Part shown: one piece after another, positions 1 to 12,881 of the stretch | Layout: every line of letters starts with the position of its first letter | Numbering within the stretch: the stretch's first letter is position 1 | From: Hymenoscyphus infarciens | Taxonomy: Eukaryota > Ascomycota > Leotiomycetes > Helotiales > Helotiaceae | Assembly (NCBI GenBank): GCA_001414345.1 | Contig: LLCB01000056.1 | Span: forward strand, 124,001-188,000 | Direction: 5' to 3' | Length of the DNA: 64,000 nt | Notes under the pieces: generated by a model | What the model was told of the DNA's origin: nothing | Databases searched by the model: none | Seen by the model: the letters and a program-made list of their open reading frames with translations, nothing else | Program-made: the position numbers and the translations under genes

Positions 1-1802
1 ATGGTGCCGAATATACTCCCCTGAAAGGCACAACAGCAAATGCTACGCATTGGACCATGACTGCCAAATGTTCAGGCTGTACTACATACCAAGGTGGCGA
101 TGGAGAGACGACAACCCTGAACGGGACCGGAGTTGTAGAGTTTGCTTGGGCACAAGGCACTTCAGCAGTCACCGAACCTGCAAACAACGCTTCTACTTTT
201 GGTGTTCACGCTGCTTTTGGAAAATGGCACCATGACTTGAATGCAGCTCGAAATGCCAACTTTGACGCCTTGGTTTCGGCCAATCTTTTGCCAGTAGTTG
301 CAACTACTACCGCCGCCACTTCGACGACGGCAGCCCCCACAACACTGTCAACCACGGCGAAACCAACTAGCACAGGAACTACCAAGATTCCGACGAGTTG
401 CTCTGGTGCGGGTAATCCCAAGTTCTCGTCGGTTCTAGCAACCGGATGGAAGGCTACCAAGATTCTTGGAGGATTGACCAGTCCCAGGACTATTGTCTTT
501 GATTCCCAAGGTAACATGTTGGTCATTCAAAACGGAAAGGGGATTTCTTACCATATAATGTCACCAGATGGTTGCATTACATCGACAAAGACATTGGTTT
601 CACTAAACACTCTGAATCATGGCCTCGAGTTGAGCGCAGATGGCAAGACTTTGTATGCGAGTAGTTCAACAACCGTATACTCTTGGCCATACACCGCCAA
701 CGGAGCCTCGACGTCAGTTGGTACTCGGGCACAGGTGGTGACTGGAATGTACAATGGTGGTAAGTAAATATTCCAGCTGTTGTGCCTTCGATGCTTGGGG
801 AGCCTTTCCAAACATCGCCCATTTCAGGGTTGCTCTAAACCCAGTACTAGGACAAAGACTGACTAAATTGCAATACAGGTTCTCATACTAGTCGCACGCT
901 TCTGATCTCGAAAGCAAATCCCAATCTATTGGTCGTTTCTCATGGATCGAACGCCAATTTTGACTATGCAGCTGGAAACAAAGCCACCGCTCGTGCGATT
1001 ATCAAGGTTTTTGATTTGAGCAAAGTTCCTGCTAATGGATACAATTATGTCTCTCAAGGTTGGAATGCAGGTTATGGTCTCCGAAATGAGGTTGGCATAA
1101 CCTTTGATGGAAACAACATGTAAGGTTTCCCACGATTGCTTCTCAAATCAAGTCTAATAATCCTTCAGGCTCTGGGGTGTCGAAAACAGCGGCGATGACT
1201 TCAAGCGAACAGTCAACGGACAAGCAAAGGACGTCCACCAAGACAATCCCGCTGAAAAACTCAACTACCTCGGCGATATCACAAAGCCCAACGACAACTG
1301 GTATGGATACCCAACCTGCTTCGCAGTCTGGAAACCCAGCGACTTCACAGACCAAAAGTTCCAAGTCGGCGACCACTTCGTCGTCTCCCCAAACAGCACA
1401 TACAACGACGCAACATGCAAAACACAAGTCACACCCCCCTCCCTAGTTTTCCAAGCCCACTCGGCCCCCATCGACAGCAAATTCGATCCCACATTCAGCA
1501 CCCTTTACGTCACATTCCACGGATCTTGGAATCGTTCTCCAACCACGGGCTTCAAAGTCGTTGCTGTTCCTTTTACCAAGGGTGCTGATGGGGCTTACAA
1601 ACCTACTTCTCCTCTCGCGAGTAATACTGGGTATACGGACGTTTTCTGGAATCCCAATGTTGCGAGTTGTGCGGGTAATGGACCGGTTGCTAGTTCGGGG
1701 TGTTTCAGGCCTGCGGGGTTGAACTTTGATAGTGCGGGGAGGATGTTCATGACCAGTGACACTTCGGCTGATGGAGAGTTGTGGATCTTGGGGAAATCGT
1801 GA
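1..1802 (+). CDS. AA8 cytochrome - AA12 PQQ-type sugar dehydrogenase, 5' partial
   Basis: Spliced model: exons <1-759, 879-1119 and 1169-1802, about 543 residues visible; reading enters open in the third frame, so the N-terminus (probably with a signal peptide) lies outside the window. Residues 1-97 resemble the end of a cellobiose-dehydrogenase-type cytochrome (DOMON, CAZy AA8): a CSGC cysteine pair and a late FGVHAAFGKWHHDL stretch with a candidate haem histidine. A Thr/Ala-rich linker follows (about residues 98-125), then a beta-propeller like fungal PQQ-dependent pyranose dehydrogenase (AA12), with VVSHGSNANFD, LWGVENSGDD and TFHGSWNRSP as landmarks. Both introns (119 and 49 bp) are GT-AG and restore frame exactly (GGT and ATG codons). 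By family it is a secreted sugar oxidase passing electrons through the cytochrome, e.g. to lytic polysaccharide monooxygenases. No C-terminal CBM1 is present, unlike the founding basidiomycete enzyme. Identity is by recalled similarity. Confidence 0.85.
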
Positions 1803-4800
1803 GAGCTTGAATAGTTGGTTGCATCAGAAAGAGGGGGGGATTTTTTTATGTCATGTAGATAGTAGATACGAGACGAAAGATTGTTTTTAGGTAGTATTTA
1901 TATGGTGTGGTAAATCACTCTCGTTTGTTCAAGTAAAAATAGTTGATCATCCTGCTTGTTTTCTGCTTCTGCATCAGGGTGGTGTCTATTGTCAAAGTTT
2001 TAGTGATACCGCCCCCATAAACAGATGCTTATCGAATGGTGATATTGCAGCCTGTAGAAGATTGTGAAATACCTGGAACATTGACGCTTTATTATCCCTG
2101 GCCCCTCTGAGTATGTGAATACAACCTGTCTGTCAATATTGACCAGAACGGGCCACCTCCCCTCTTTAAGCGAGAAACGCTGTAGGCAAACTCAAGTTCT
2201 CCACAACTCAAAGGTGGGCTGGGTAGAGCAATCGTTTTAGTAGTGATTTGTTTCAAAGTAAAACCAAATCTATCTGCACTACTCAGAGACGAGAATCATC
2301 TGTGGTAGAAAAACGTGCGGGGATGGGAGATGGGGATGGGCACGAATTTGAACAGGAAATAGGTCAGTGAGAAGTGGACACTATGCTTTAATTAGAGTGG
2401 AACGCGTTAGACGGAAGAAACCAAGGAATTCATTGAGCCGAATTTGCGGTTTGACTCCAACTTATTACATGACACCCCTTTACCAGTCAATGTTCAAGTC
2501 CTGTGACTTTAATATGGACATTCATATTTTTCTTGAGATATATACGAGTAAAGCTTCACACTCCTGTACCTGAATGCTCCACAAAAATTATTCCTGCTAC
2601 TTTCTTTCTTTAAATTGGTAGGCATATAGGTAAAAGAACTGGTGACTTGAGCTATGAGTGGAGTTGAGGAGCGGACAACTCTAGTTCTGGACGGCATTGA
2701 TGATGTCACCTAATGTTAAGCTATTTGGGATTCATACCTTACGTTTCGATATACGTTTCTGTCCCCGAGCAATTGTTTCGTTCTGGGATACGAATTCTGT
2801 GCGTACCATAGCTAACATCCAAGTACCACCCATCTTTATTTAGGCGAGTAGTATTTTATATAATTCACGAGACTTGAGACTTGACTGGCTAATAGGCTTG
2901 CTGTTGAAAGTTCTTACATCTCTTAAAGCAAACCTTATGAAATGTTATACCCAGAGACAAAGTAGGGTTTAAAAAAGAAAACGGAGTGCTTTTTCTTCCA
3001 ACGGGGTTACTGTTGAGAGCAACTCGAGTTCATTTCTACTTGTCTTTCGACTTACACTTTAAATTCTTGTAAGATGGTGCTAGGAAAGCCACTTTGTCAC
3101 ACGCTGTATCTTTCCAAGTTGCCTCGAAGTGGACAAAAAAAGTGGCAGCATAATTTAGCGACCCTATTTACAGCACCCCCGCATAAGTTTCCGTACAGTG
3201 CACCTTTTTACACCAAAACACACTATATAAACCCCTCTATAGTACTATATAATTATACTAGGAGAATGTCTTTCTAACTAGAATCCTACTAAATCGAACA
3301 TTTCTATTTTAGTCTTCTATATAATAATTACTAATACTTAACTAGTTCTTGTTTTAAGTAAGCTTAAAGTTGACCGAGCGTTAATTTTAGAAATTTTATA
3401 TGTAAAATCAGCTAAAATGCCCGATATTTACCCGCGACTGTCTTTAACCCTATATAAAGTAAGAATATAGACTTTAAAATTTAAACCTAAGAATATAAAA
3501 TATAGATATCTTAATTCTATGTTTATTTCATATATATTATATATCTCTTAAATTATAGTAGCCTATACAGTGCTATATGCCGCGTAGTCAGTTTAGGCCC
3601 TTTTTGGTGTAAAAAGCTACACTGTACGGAAACTTATGCGGTAGTACTGTAACACCGTACGATGGTAAAACTACAACAAAAGGTCGGATAAATATAGCAA
3701 AAATGTGAATAAATGCGCAAGGTGCAATTATAGTTCAGTCCAGGGTGTTGAAAGTTTTTATCTTAGTTGCGTTGTGAAAAAAAAAGGCCTTGGTACTCAT
3801 GTAAATTGAAGAAATGCTGCCACTTTTTTGTCCACCACGAGGTTGCTACTCGGTAACCCCAGGCAAATCCTTCCGTCGACAAAGTCTCCAGATGAATGCA
3901 AAAACGCGACCATCTGGTGGCTACTTTTTATCATACTGCCACACAGAATTACGAGAGAGTAAAATTCGCTTCGAGGCTTACATGTTGGCAGTGATGTGTT
4001 GGACCAAAAGTCCGAAAAACTAATGGACACGCCAACTCACTTAGACCAGCTGCACGCAACCAATAACTATCGTACAAGGTAATATATCTGGACACCGAGT
4101 CTGACCAACCCGCCTTGGTACCAACACTCCCCGAAAACCACCAGCACACCCCAAGTCATACTCCAAAGATCCATCCTCTACCCCAAACATTCCAAGACGA
4201 GTGCACATAAGTACAATCAATTCTCGGGTATCACCTGCAGCCTATTCCCTTACGAATGAATACCCCTCATGTAGCGTCGTCCCGTTTAGTACACCGCCAC
4301 ATCAAGACCGCAGAGTCTCTTATCAGGAGGGGAAATCTCGCACGCTGACTTTAAGAAACTACTTTTTAGAAAACTCTCTTTTAGTAGACTCTCTTTTAAG
4401 ATAGTCTCTTTTAAAATAGTTTTCTTTTTAAGAAGATCCCATTGCGGATCCTTTTGACGATCTCCTTCATTTATATTGATACTTACCACATACGAAAGAT
4501 GGGCGAGAAGTTTCCATTTGTCAATTCAATGCAGGGTTAAAAGCAGATCGCGTGGCTTCACTCGGAAGGAGGTTGGGGGGGGGGCCGGGAAAGGTTTGGT
4601 TGTGGGATCATGTTGTGTTACGATGTTTATAGTGGTAGTGAGGTGGCAAGGAAATAGACGGCCTGGGCGAGTCGTGGAGGTGTGAGCTAAGTGGTCAGTA
4701 GCACACCGGGATTGTTTAATTTGGGGGAATTTCAAGTTGCACATTGGGGGAAAAGACTGCAAAGTCTTCGGGTACAGGACTTTCCGAAACGACCATGTTG

Positions 4801-4969
4801 ATCAGTAAAAATAATGCATTGGTTCTATCCCATAGGGACTGGTTTACAGAGAGTGGTAGTTGACTTAGATAACGCTAACCCTTTAAGACATGAGCCCCTC
4901 AAAATCTTGTCTTACAATGAAAATTCCAATCTAGCCGGAGGGTATTGCTCGTCTTGCTTTTGAACACAA
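1803..4969. other. Intergenic region with an inverted-repeat element
   Basis: No coding sequence supported. The 3' ends of the flanking genes converge here (plus-strand AA12 gene, minus-strand permease). It contains an AT-rich inverted-repeat element at 3119-3850 (listed separately). Around 4370-4430 a short imperfect iteration of TTTTAGTAGACTCTC-like units occurs. Confidence 0.6.
3119..3850. repeat. Nested inverted-repeat (MITE-like) element
   Basis: Inner inverted repeat: 3172-3219 pairs with 3602-3649. The 38-bp core (GCATAAGTTTCCGTACAG...) has 2 mismatches, and the outer bases differ mainly by transitions. Outer inverted repeat: 3119-3152 pairs with 3813-3850 around GTGGACAAAAAAGTGGCAGC, with more mismatches. 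The interior (3220-3600) is very AT-rich and has no ORF. This fits a non-autonomous DNA transposon, or one inserted in another, degraded by RIP-like transitions. I found no convincing target-site duplication. Confidence 0.7.
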
Positions 4970-7085
4970 CTATGCAGCCTTCATTTCAGTTTGCACATAT
5001 CTTTTCTCATCATGTGTGCCAGCGCCATCATCGCCATGGATATCTTTCTCAACTTGGTGGATGTCCAAATGTGCAACTTCAGCTTGGTCTCCATCGAAAA
5101 TCTTGGCGAGTTCCTCGAGGGTGGGGCCTTTTGTTTCAACGTAGAAGAAGTATACGAAAACAAGTTCCACGAAAATCCAGACCTATTGGGAGAGGTAAGA
5201 ATTTTTCTATCGGGAGGGGGGATTTGCAACTTACCGTGTAGATTAAGGAAAGGTCGTAGTGATGAGGAAGATTGTCCCAAGCAATTGCGTTTGTGTAGCT
5301 GGGAGAGTAAGCAGTTATTTTGACAATGGAAGAAACAATGGCTTTACTTACTTTCCGAGAACCAGCGTCGCTTGGACAGTGAGATTCATGATCATGAGTC
5401 CCTTGGCACGAAGTTTGTATGGCAAAATTTCGAGCGAGTATGCGACAAGAAGACCTGACCATGCCAGAGCATAGAATATACTGAATACCCAAACGAAAAC
5501 TACCTGTGGATAACCAGCGCCCATCTTGAAGCTGGTAGCATCCGGATCTGGGTTTTGGGCCTCGAATTGCGAGGATGTAATTGTCCAAGCCAAGAACATC
5601 AAACACATTCCTGCGAATATAAGCAGCTTCCTATGTCCCGAATAATGAGTGGCATTACTTACCAACGGTGGAAGTCAAGAAAAGTGGTCTTCTTCCTACA
5701 CGATCGACAAGCATAGCACAGAACACACTAACAACAAGAGAGAGTAGAGTTTGTCCACCGTTGAGCTGTAAAACCGTGAGCAGCTTGAAGTAATGTCCTC
5801 CTGTATGATGGGGTTCTTACGGGAATCTTCTGGCTCTGTTTCTTGATACCCATGCTCTCATAAATGAGGTTCATGTAATTACTGAACAATGCGTTGCCAC
5901 TGTATTGTGAAATGATACCGAGAGAGATCAAAATAGCCAACCTGTATCGGTTTCCTTTGGTCTTCAAGAAATCGGTGTAGTTACTGGTCTTGCGGAACTC
6001 AAACTCAAGTCTCAAGGTTTCCTTGATCTCCTGGTACTCAAATTGGACTGTGGCATTTTGTTCATCTCCGTTGGCATGGTAGTATGCAAGGGTCTTGAGG
6101 GCTTCGTCGGGTCTGTCCTTGGAGATGTGCCATCTTGGAGACTCTGGGACCCCTATTCTTGCTGTCAGTAACAAGGACTTAGCTGCGAGACAGAATACAA
6201 ATCTCACAAAAAATGAAGGTAAGTTGAATGACCGCAGGAAGAGCCTGCAGAAGTGTCAAAGAACGCCAGGACCAGTCGTTCTTGATATTCATTGTTGCCC
6301 AAGCAAGCCACGCAACGACTGCAACATTATTAGCTGCATATTATGGCGTAAGAGCAAGGAATAAACTTACAGAGTGCACCCAAGTTCCACAAACAATTAT
6401 AGATGGTTGTGACACGACCTCGATGTTGGGGATGGCAGATTTCCGTGAGCAAGACTGGCGAGGATAATTGTGTCAAACTGTTTCCGAAACCGAGTACGAA
6501 TCTGCCGCCAACATACACTACATTGAGTCAGTATTTAAATCATTCAGCTGCTAAAAAACAACTTACTTCCGTAACCATTGCAGAAGGCTCCAAGAAAGCC
6601 CCCCAGAACCATAAGTAAACAACCAACAACGATAGGCAGCTTGCGACCCCACCAATCTGCCATGTATGGACTACACTCTTATGAGTAAAATACTTCATTG
6701 TGGTTCATTCGAGACACCTACACGAGAGGGAAACTAGCAAGACTTCCAATTTGGTAGATGGCATTCATGAGGCCCAATTCGCTTCCAACTGGCTTGTGGA
6801 AATATGTTTGCCATTGATCGAGATTTTGGGAAACATTTAGCATCATCCTAGTCCAGCTTGTCAGTAATAAAATCTTTGTAGGAACCAGGCTTCAAGTTAT
6901 CCTTACCCATCGTAACCTGTTGTGGCAGATGCAATGCAGAGCACCGCACACCAGAAGTACAGCTTCCTCAAATTTGGATCGGAAAACCAATTGACTTTTT
7001 CGAACTCAGGTGCTTCTGCGGCAGCAATGCCTGCACCTCTTTTCTTGTCTGAGGCAACATGACCGATGGTTGCTATACCCACCAT
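4970..7085 (-). CDS. MFS sugar permease, LAC12/lactose-permease-like
   Basis: Ten exons on the minus strand: 7085-6907, 6847-6722, 6670-6567, 6517-6371, 6333-6208, 6152-5821, 5765-5663, 5610-5352, 5298-5235, 5182-4970, giving 550 aa. All nine introns are GT-AG and keep frame. Family motifs in order: GYDG at the end of TM1, a WWGRK loop, the sugar-transporter signature GGRFVLGFGN, WxxPESPRW before the central loop, DRVGRRP, and a final VETKGPTLEEL. The central loop with YHANGDE and VQFEYQEIKETL is typical of fungal lactose/cellodextrin-type permeases. It should be a 12-TM plasma-membrane proton symporter for a sugar or disaccharide; the substrate cannot be read from sequence. The start is the first in-frame ATG; an upstream stop lies at 7131-7133. 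The intron between exons 7 and 8 needs the acceptor at 5611-5613; the nearer AG breaks the frame. Confidence 0.9.
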
Positions 7086-10000
7086 CTTGAACGGAGAAAT
7101 AGTTGCCTCGGGAAACACAGATGTATTCCTTCAAAAGGGGATTGTCCTTTCACACGTAACACGATAGATGAGTTGATGGATTGCTGTCAAGCTTTTGCTG
7201 ATGGGCATTAATGTACTGATATAAATTTCGAACACGGATTCAACGTGTAGAGATACGGGCGGGGTCTGTCACACCGTTAACCTGGTCTCGGTCCTAAAAC
7301 GCATGTCTTCTGCACGTCGATACCCTGAAGGGGACCTCGACTGCAAGGCTCATCGTATGTCTGTATGTGGATGGCGTCTTCCGATTATTCAGACGACTGG
7401 AGGTACGGGCAATATCGATGATACACCAATAATAACATTGAATTGGCGCCAGTAAAGTGCTTTCAGGTCCAGTAAATTTAGCTGGTTACATGAACTTCCC
7501 ATCGACCCAACGCCACGATTCCCCCAATTTATCCAGAGTGAGATGTGTATCTGGGATTAGAACAGTTCACCGGTGGGGTCCCGAAGCCAATTTTGCAGGG
7601 TATATAGGCTGAATATAACTAGATGGTTGTGAGATATTTTTTATTGGATATAAAATGGGATCTGGACTGAAAGTTTGCTGTAGGTCAGGGATGATACTCG
7701 TTGCTCCTACCACACTCATTTTCCGAATAACCGAAGATTTTGTTATTCCATTCAATGAACGTGACACCCGTTCGTGTGCGTTCATGAATTGTAGCAGGTA
7801 CTAGAGCTACCTGCAGTAAGAGGCGGCGGCGCAGTCCGGGGTATCGGGGAGGGCATCCAACTGTGGAGGCGAGGAAAGCGGGTGATTTGTGGAGAAAGCT
7901 CTACGAGCACTTCCTCCCTTGTTTTTCCGCTAAACTGCTTACGGTCCCGAGCCGCTAAGCTTTTTATATGCCACCAAGGAGGAGGAAGGTCACGTGGCAT
8001 TAAAACATTTGCCAGAGAAATAAAGCTCATACACCAGAGATGCCTCATGATGTAGGACGTATCGGGCCGTGAACGCGAAAGCAGAGTTTTAATAATTACA
8101 GAAAATACATGAGATTGGCAGCATATAACACAGTTGCTGTCAAAACTAACTCGTTCCACTTGGAGTCGCACGAACGCCTCAGTTTCTGGGAGTGCGGGCA
8201 TGCGGAAGAAAGAAAAAAGAACATGAAAAGAAATACAGCAGAGATACAGCCGCAAAATAAATAATGCCCACCATGGAGATAGCTTTTCATTAAAGACTGC
8301 CGCGCGTGGCGGCTATCAGCATGTGTTTCAAGGATTTATTTAAACGGAAATACAAGGGGTATCCGAGATTCCATACAGCATAGCTATTTCTATATTCCCA
8401 GACGCGATACTTATCACGAACAGGAATATATGGCTCGGTTCCTGGAACGATGAGGCATCGGAGTTGCGCATATCGGCGCGATTTCATGCCACTAGGGGAA
8501 TTTTGTCTTCGTGTCTCTTTTACGAATTCGTGACTGGTGTGACGGTAGACCGGCTGTTTGATAAAGAGGTGTAGAGGCGATCACGAGCTCGGGAACCAAA
8601 TTGAGGGTTCGAGGTTGATAGTGCGTGGTCGATCGTGTTGTAAACATGAGCTCCGACCCATCATTTTAGTCTCTCGGAACTTGGCTAGAACGAAAGCCCC
8701 CACATACCTACATCATTTACTTTACCGTCACCCACGTTTTGATAGGCATCGAGGAGAGCAGAAACTTTCCTTTGAGACGTCGTCGAAATCTTTGCGGGGA
8801 ACCGAAAGTACTAGGTACAGAAACGAGCTAGTTCAAAGTGCCACGGACCTCTAGCGAACTTCTGCACTCTAAGTAGTGGGTACATTGTGGACACACCTCG
8901 TGGGATTTGATTGCTGCTTTCTTGGGGCACATTCTTATTTCGACGCAGCCTCTTGTTTTTGAACTTCGAACATTATTTGTGAATCTCTGGGCTCGATACT
9001 TGACCTCGAATTTCGGACGACTCGAAGATATTCCTTCTTCCTTACCTAGCTAGTAATACGTTACAGCACAGCTAGCACAGCCAGCACAGCCAGCACAAGG
9101 CTATTCTGCTAGCACACGAAAGTTTTTCGTAATGAATATAGCTAATATGAGAAGAAGGCTTATGATATACTAAATTTACACTTAGTACTAAAGCTATTAC
9201 TAAAAGCTCTTAGATGCTTTAGCTAAACTTAATCTACTACGATATTATTAGCTATGAAAATAAAAATAAAGCAGAATTAAAGAATATTAGTATATATATA
9301 AGTTACATAGGTCGGGTTTACTAAAAGAGTGGCTGTGGAACTAAGGTAAAGGTACCTAGTTACTAAGAAGGAGAAACGTGTGAATTCGCGTTTATCAGCT
9401 GGAATTTCAGCTATAATACTCCTGTCACGTATTACAGAATGTCTACGAGAAGTTTGCAACAGCCCTTATACAGCCTTTAGATATGTTCCTTCATAGAAAA
9501 TAATCTCACCCCTTCCAAAATCTAAAACAGGACTATTCAAAGGGCAAAGCCTACCTACCATTCTTATAATTTCACTCCCCACGCACAGTAAGTCCTAATA
9601 AAATCCACTAACCTCAAATCGAAATGCTAACCATAACCAAAAGAAAGACCGGATTCGCAACGGCCTATCTCCAGGATGGTACCATCGGATCTTGCGCGCA
9701 GCGATTCTCAAACAGTACTTTGATCGCGTATCGCTGATTTATAAAGTGCTCAGTTGCCAAAGTTCTTTTAGCATAGATCAAACACAATAAACACTGAATA
9801 AGCATATGCTCCAATTGGTATAAAATCAAAGATATCTTTGGTTTATGCTCATCGTTTTCCGTATGCATTACAAGAGTACTAATTCTCATCAATAGATCTT
9901 CAGCATAGACATCGAACGAGAGATTTTCTCATCAGAACTTGCCATTCCACCAGTATGGAGTTTCAACCCCCTGACATGACCAGATGACATAATAACAAAT

Positions 10001-10416
10001 TCCTATCAGCTTCATAATTGTCTGCTGGCTCAAAGAAACTCCGGCCGAGGAGACATGGAATAACATTGATAAAAGCTCCACCACCACCGCCACCACCAAA
10101 TCGGCAAACAACAAGAAAGGCGGAAAGAAAGAGAATAGAAACGGTGGTACGAAGGAGGTGAAGAAGGAGAAGACCTGGAGCGAGACCGGGGTAGATGGGA
10201 GTGCGTCTGAATGGCATTACTAGAGCATCTGTGGCGGCGGGTTTGGAATTTCTTTTGTTTGTATTGGGTGTTCGATGAGCGGGAGGATTTGCACTTGCTT
10301 CTTCGGGTGTTTTGGGTTTCATTTTTTATGCTATCTTTGGTTTCCAAAGGCCTAATTCTCCAAGTCTGGTACAACGAATTTAAGCAACTTAAGAATGCCA
10401 AACACAATTATCCAGA
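7086..10416. other. Intergenic region, no gene seen
   Basis: About 3.3 kb without a supportable coding region; the open frames are short, have no recognisable motif and cannot be joined into a model. The 5' flank of the sugar permease lies at its left edge. An AT-rich degraded patch lies at 9060-9480 (separate entry). A CCACCG-type trinucleotide run is at 10077-10096. Confidence 0.6.
9060..9480. repeat. AT-rich degraded repeat patch with CAGCACAGC iterations
   Basis: 9065-9100 contains an imperfect array of AGCACAGC units. The following about 350 bp is strongly AT-rich with abundant TA and few CA/TG dinucleotides, as in the RIP-like block at 55-62 kb. No terminal repeats found, so it is only a probable transposon remnant. 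Confidence 0.4.
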
Positions 10417-11494
10417 CTAAAATACCTCTACACTTTGACGCTCAACCGTGATAATATTTGGAGTTTCTTCTTCCACGTCCTGGAACTCAATCCAGCCTTT
10501 CATCTTCTCAAGCAAATGCTCTCCATACACCACCTCATCACCTTGTATACTCTTCACGATACAATCGAGACCCGGTTCAAAGAAAAAAGGAACCGAATAT
10601 CGACCCCTCGCGACAACTTTTGGATCACGGCCCATTGAACGCACGCGATGATTTGTGGCAACCCATCTGCCACCGCTAACTTTAGCCATCAAATCTCCGA
10701 TATTGACAACCACACTCCCTGGCACGTACGGTGCTGGAATCCATTGCCCCTTGCTGTTCAGAACTTCCAAGCCACCTGTTTTATCTTGATGTAATAGTGT
10801 AAGAATGCCAGAGTCGGTATGGGGTGTGCAAATAAGCTCTTGTCGTCTTTCCTCAGGGACGAGCGGGTAGTGAAGAAGTCGAAGGGTGCTCAAGGAGTCC
10901 GCAAGGTAGTGATCGAAAAAGGAGGGGGCTTTTCCGAGTCCTACCGCGAGGAGAGATAGGAGTTTCGCAGACAGGCTTTGGAGTTCGGTATGAAGGATCT
11001 CGCAACGGTGACGGAAGGAAGGGTTCGAGGTGGGGAAAACATTCGGCTCTGTAAGGTTGAATCGTTCGCTGACGAGTGGGGAGTGAGAAGAGGCTGGTCT
11101 TGTCGTAGGCGTGCCAAGCTCGAAGCCTTCTTTGAGATTATCTGCCCCAGGCTGGGTTGGAAAGTATCTGCCAAGTTGGTCAGTTTTGACCGGGAACATA
11201 TGCTAGTGATACGTGCCCTCGATATGTGTTTTTGTTACCCTTGACAAACGTCTTCTTAGCAATTTGCATCTTATCTTTGCCCGACACCCCATTGACCCCA
11301 AAGAAATTATCGCAGAGCCCAAACACATCGTCGTGAGTGTAGGTGAGCGGCAGATCCGTCAAGTATGCGAATCCTGTTGTTGAAAATACCTCGTCTAGAC
11401 GAGCAGAGAGCTCACGGAGCTGCCCCTCATTCTGCTTAGGAGAAGAGAGGGCTGATAGAGACACGATGGGAAGGGAAGAGAATGAAGTAGACAT
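10417..11494 (-). CDS. 2OG-Fe(II) dioxygenase, isopenicillin-N-synthase-like fold
   Basis: Two exons: 11494-11217 and 11167-10417, 342 aa. The N-terminal DIOX_N-type part (SLPIVSLSAL, FSTTGFAYL) is followed by the double-stranded beta-helix domain with the iron ligands HTD (in CTPHTDSG) and the distal His in TNHRVRS. RYSVPFFF carries the Arg-x-Ser that binds 2-oxoglutarate. Proteins of this type hydroxylate, desaturate or cyclise small molecules in the cytosol; the substrate is unknown and no biosynthetic partner is adjacent. No GT-AG intron keeps both the frame and the conserved TYRGYFPTQPG stretch. A 49-bp GC-AG intron (donor GCACGT at 11216-11211, branch-like CTGAC, acceptor CAG) does so exactly. 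The alternative is a GT-AG intron ending 24 bases later, which would delete the YFPTQ residues. Confidence 0.85.
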
Positions 11495-12881
11495 TGGGAA
11501 GATTATATAGAAATACTGTATGGGAATAGAGTTCAATGACCTACCAAGAACCATCGCATGGAGGTGGCTCATATATATCCATCTCATGGTCCCTGGGAAG
11601 GGCTCCAGTGCCCTGATCAATGGCAGCCCACCATCGCAGGTCTTGGTTCCAGGAAGAGGCACTATCTCCCACACAAATTATGCAACCATGAACAGACATC
11701 CTGTAAAAAGAGCGGGGATATTTCATTGTTTGGGTGAGGTGTCGCGTGCTTGATTTCTAATTGCACATGAGTTCTTGAAAATGCGGAGAAACACTAACGC
11801 CCAAGTAGGACAAACTTTCCCCACGGAAGCGGATAAAGGTTGTTCCCTTGTTCCCCACAACAAATTGTCACTCACGATCAACAGTTTCAAAAGAAATTCA
11901 AGAAAAATTTAACTCTAGCAAATACTCCAGAGGAAAAGTGCTTTAGTTTGTGGTTTTGGAAAGTTGAAAATACGATTAATTGTCCACCAAAACACCATGC
12001 GAGACGAGCCTCGCCAATGAAGACAAGGCAGCTATGGTTCTGATTTCAACGACAAACAAATAACTCTGAACTCAATTAAATCACATCCAATATACCAAAC
12101 GGTTTATAGCCTAGCGGTTTATGTTTGTACAAGTTATAAGTAGTGGGTCTCTGGTCTCGTTTTGAGCCTTCATATAAAAAGAAGTCCCACAAAAAGATCA
12201 AGAAGGAAAGCAAACCAACTGAGAAAACTGACTTTGCGATGAAGTCGTTTACTAAAACAAAGAGAAAGTGTTTTTATTGAGATTCATAAATACTTCCGTC
12301 CCCAAAAAAGGCAGCCCGTTGAAGGATATCTGAAAACTGTTCTTTCTTTTGTCAATATACCTCTATATATCACCACATCCTTGAATCTTTTACCTATAAC
12401 AGCAAGAAACTTCAATTTCTCATCAATGGAAAGACCTTGATATGATATTTTTCCTGACACCAAAGAACCCTCTCTTTCCAATGTAACATGTTTGTGCCCC
12501 TATCTCGCTGCAAAGCATAGTAACGCCTTATTTACATTTAAATTACAATCACCGGCGCCACCGGCTCCACCGGCCTTAGCGCACATGTTTTAGCTTGTTT
12601 TAGGTACGGTAAACAAAAAAGCTCAAGACTGAAAGACACAAAGTCGGTTTTTCTGTTCCATTGCAAGCAGTAACACCTCTGCAATGCCACTATCAACCAC
12701 GACCTAAATCATATTGATTGTCGCATTGGACGAAGTATTTTGTACAATAATGACTATCACCAAAGCCCATCACATACCATCATTATAGAATCCACAACAG
12801 CAAAGATATTAAAGTCTTGCCTTGGTGAGGCTTATGAGAAGTAAGAAAATTACCCCCCCCTTTGATCTACCGCAACGCTTG
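11495..12881. other. Intergenic region, no gene seen
   Basis: No coding region supported. It forms the 5' flanks of the divergently placed dioxygenase and the DUF6604 pseudogene. A run of eight C residues follows at about 12852. Confidence 0.5.

Noticed and set aside
5611..5662. Shorter 32-bp intron in the sugar permease ending at the nearer AG
   Set aside because: It leaves a one-base frame offset; the 52-bp intron with the later CAG gives an intact STVGMCLMF junction.
10030..10407. Minus-strand Ser/Arg/Gln-rich frame downstream of the dioxygenase
   Set aside because: Low-complexity sequence created by a trinucleotide run, without start context or similarity.
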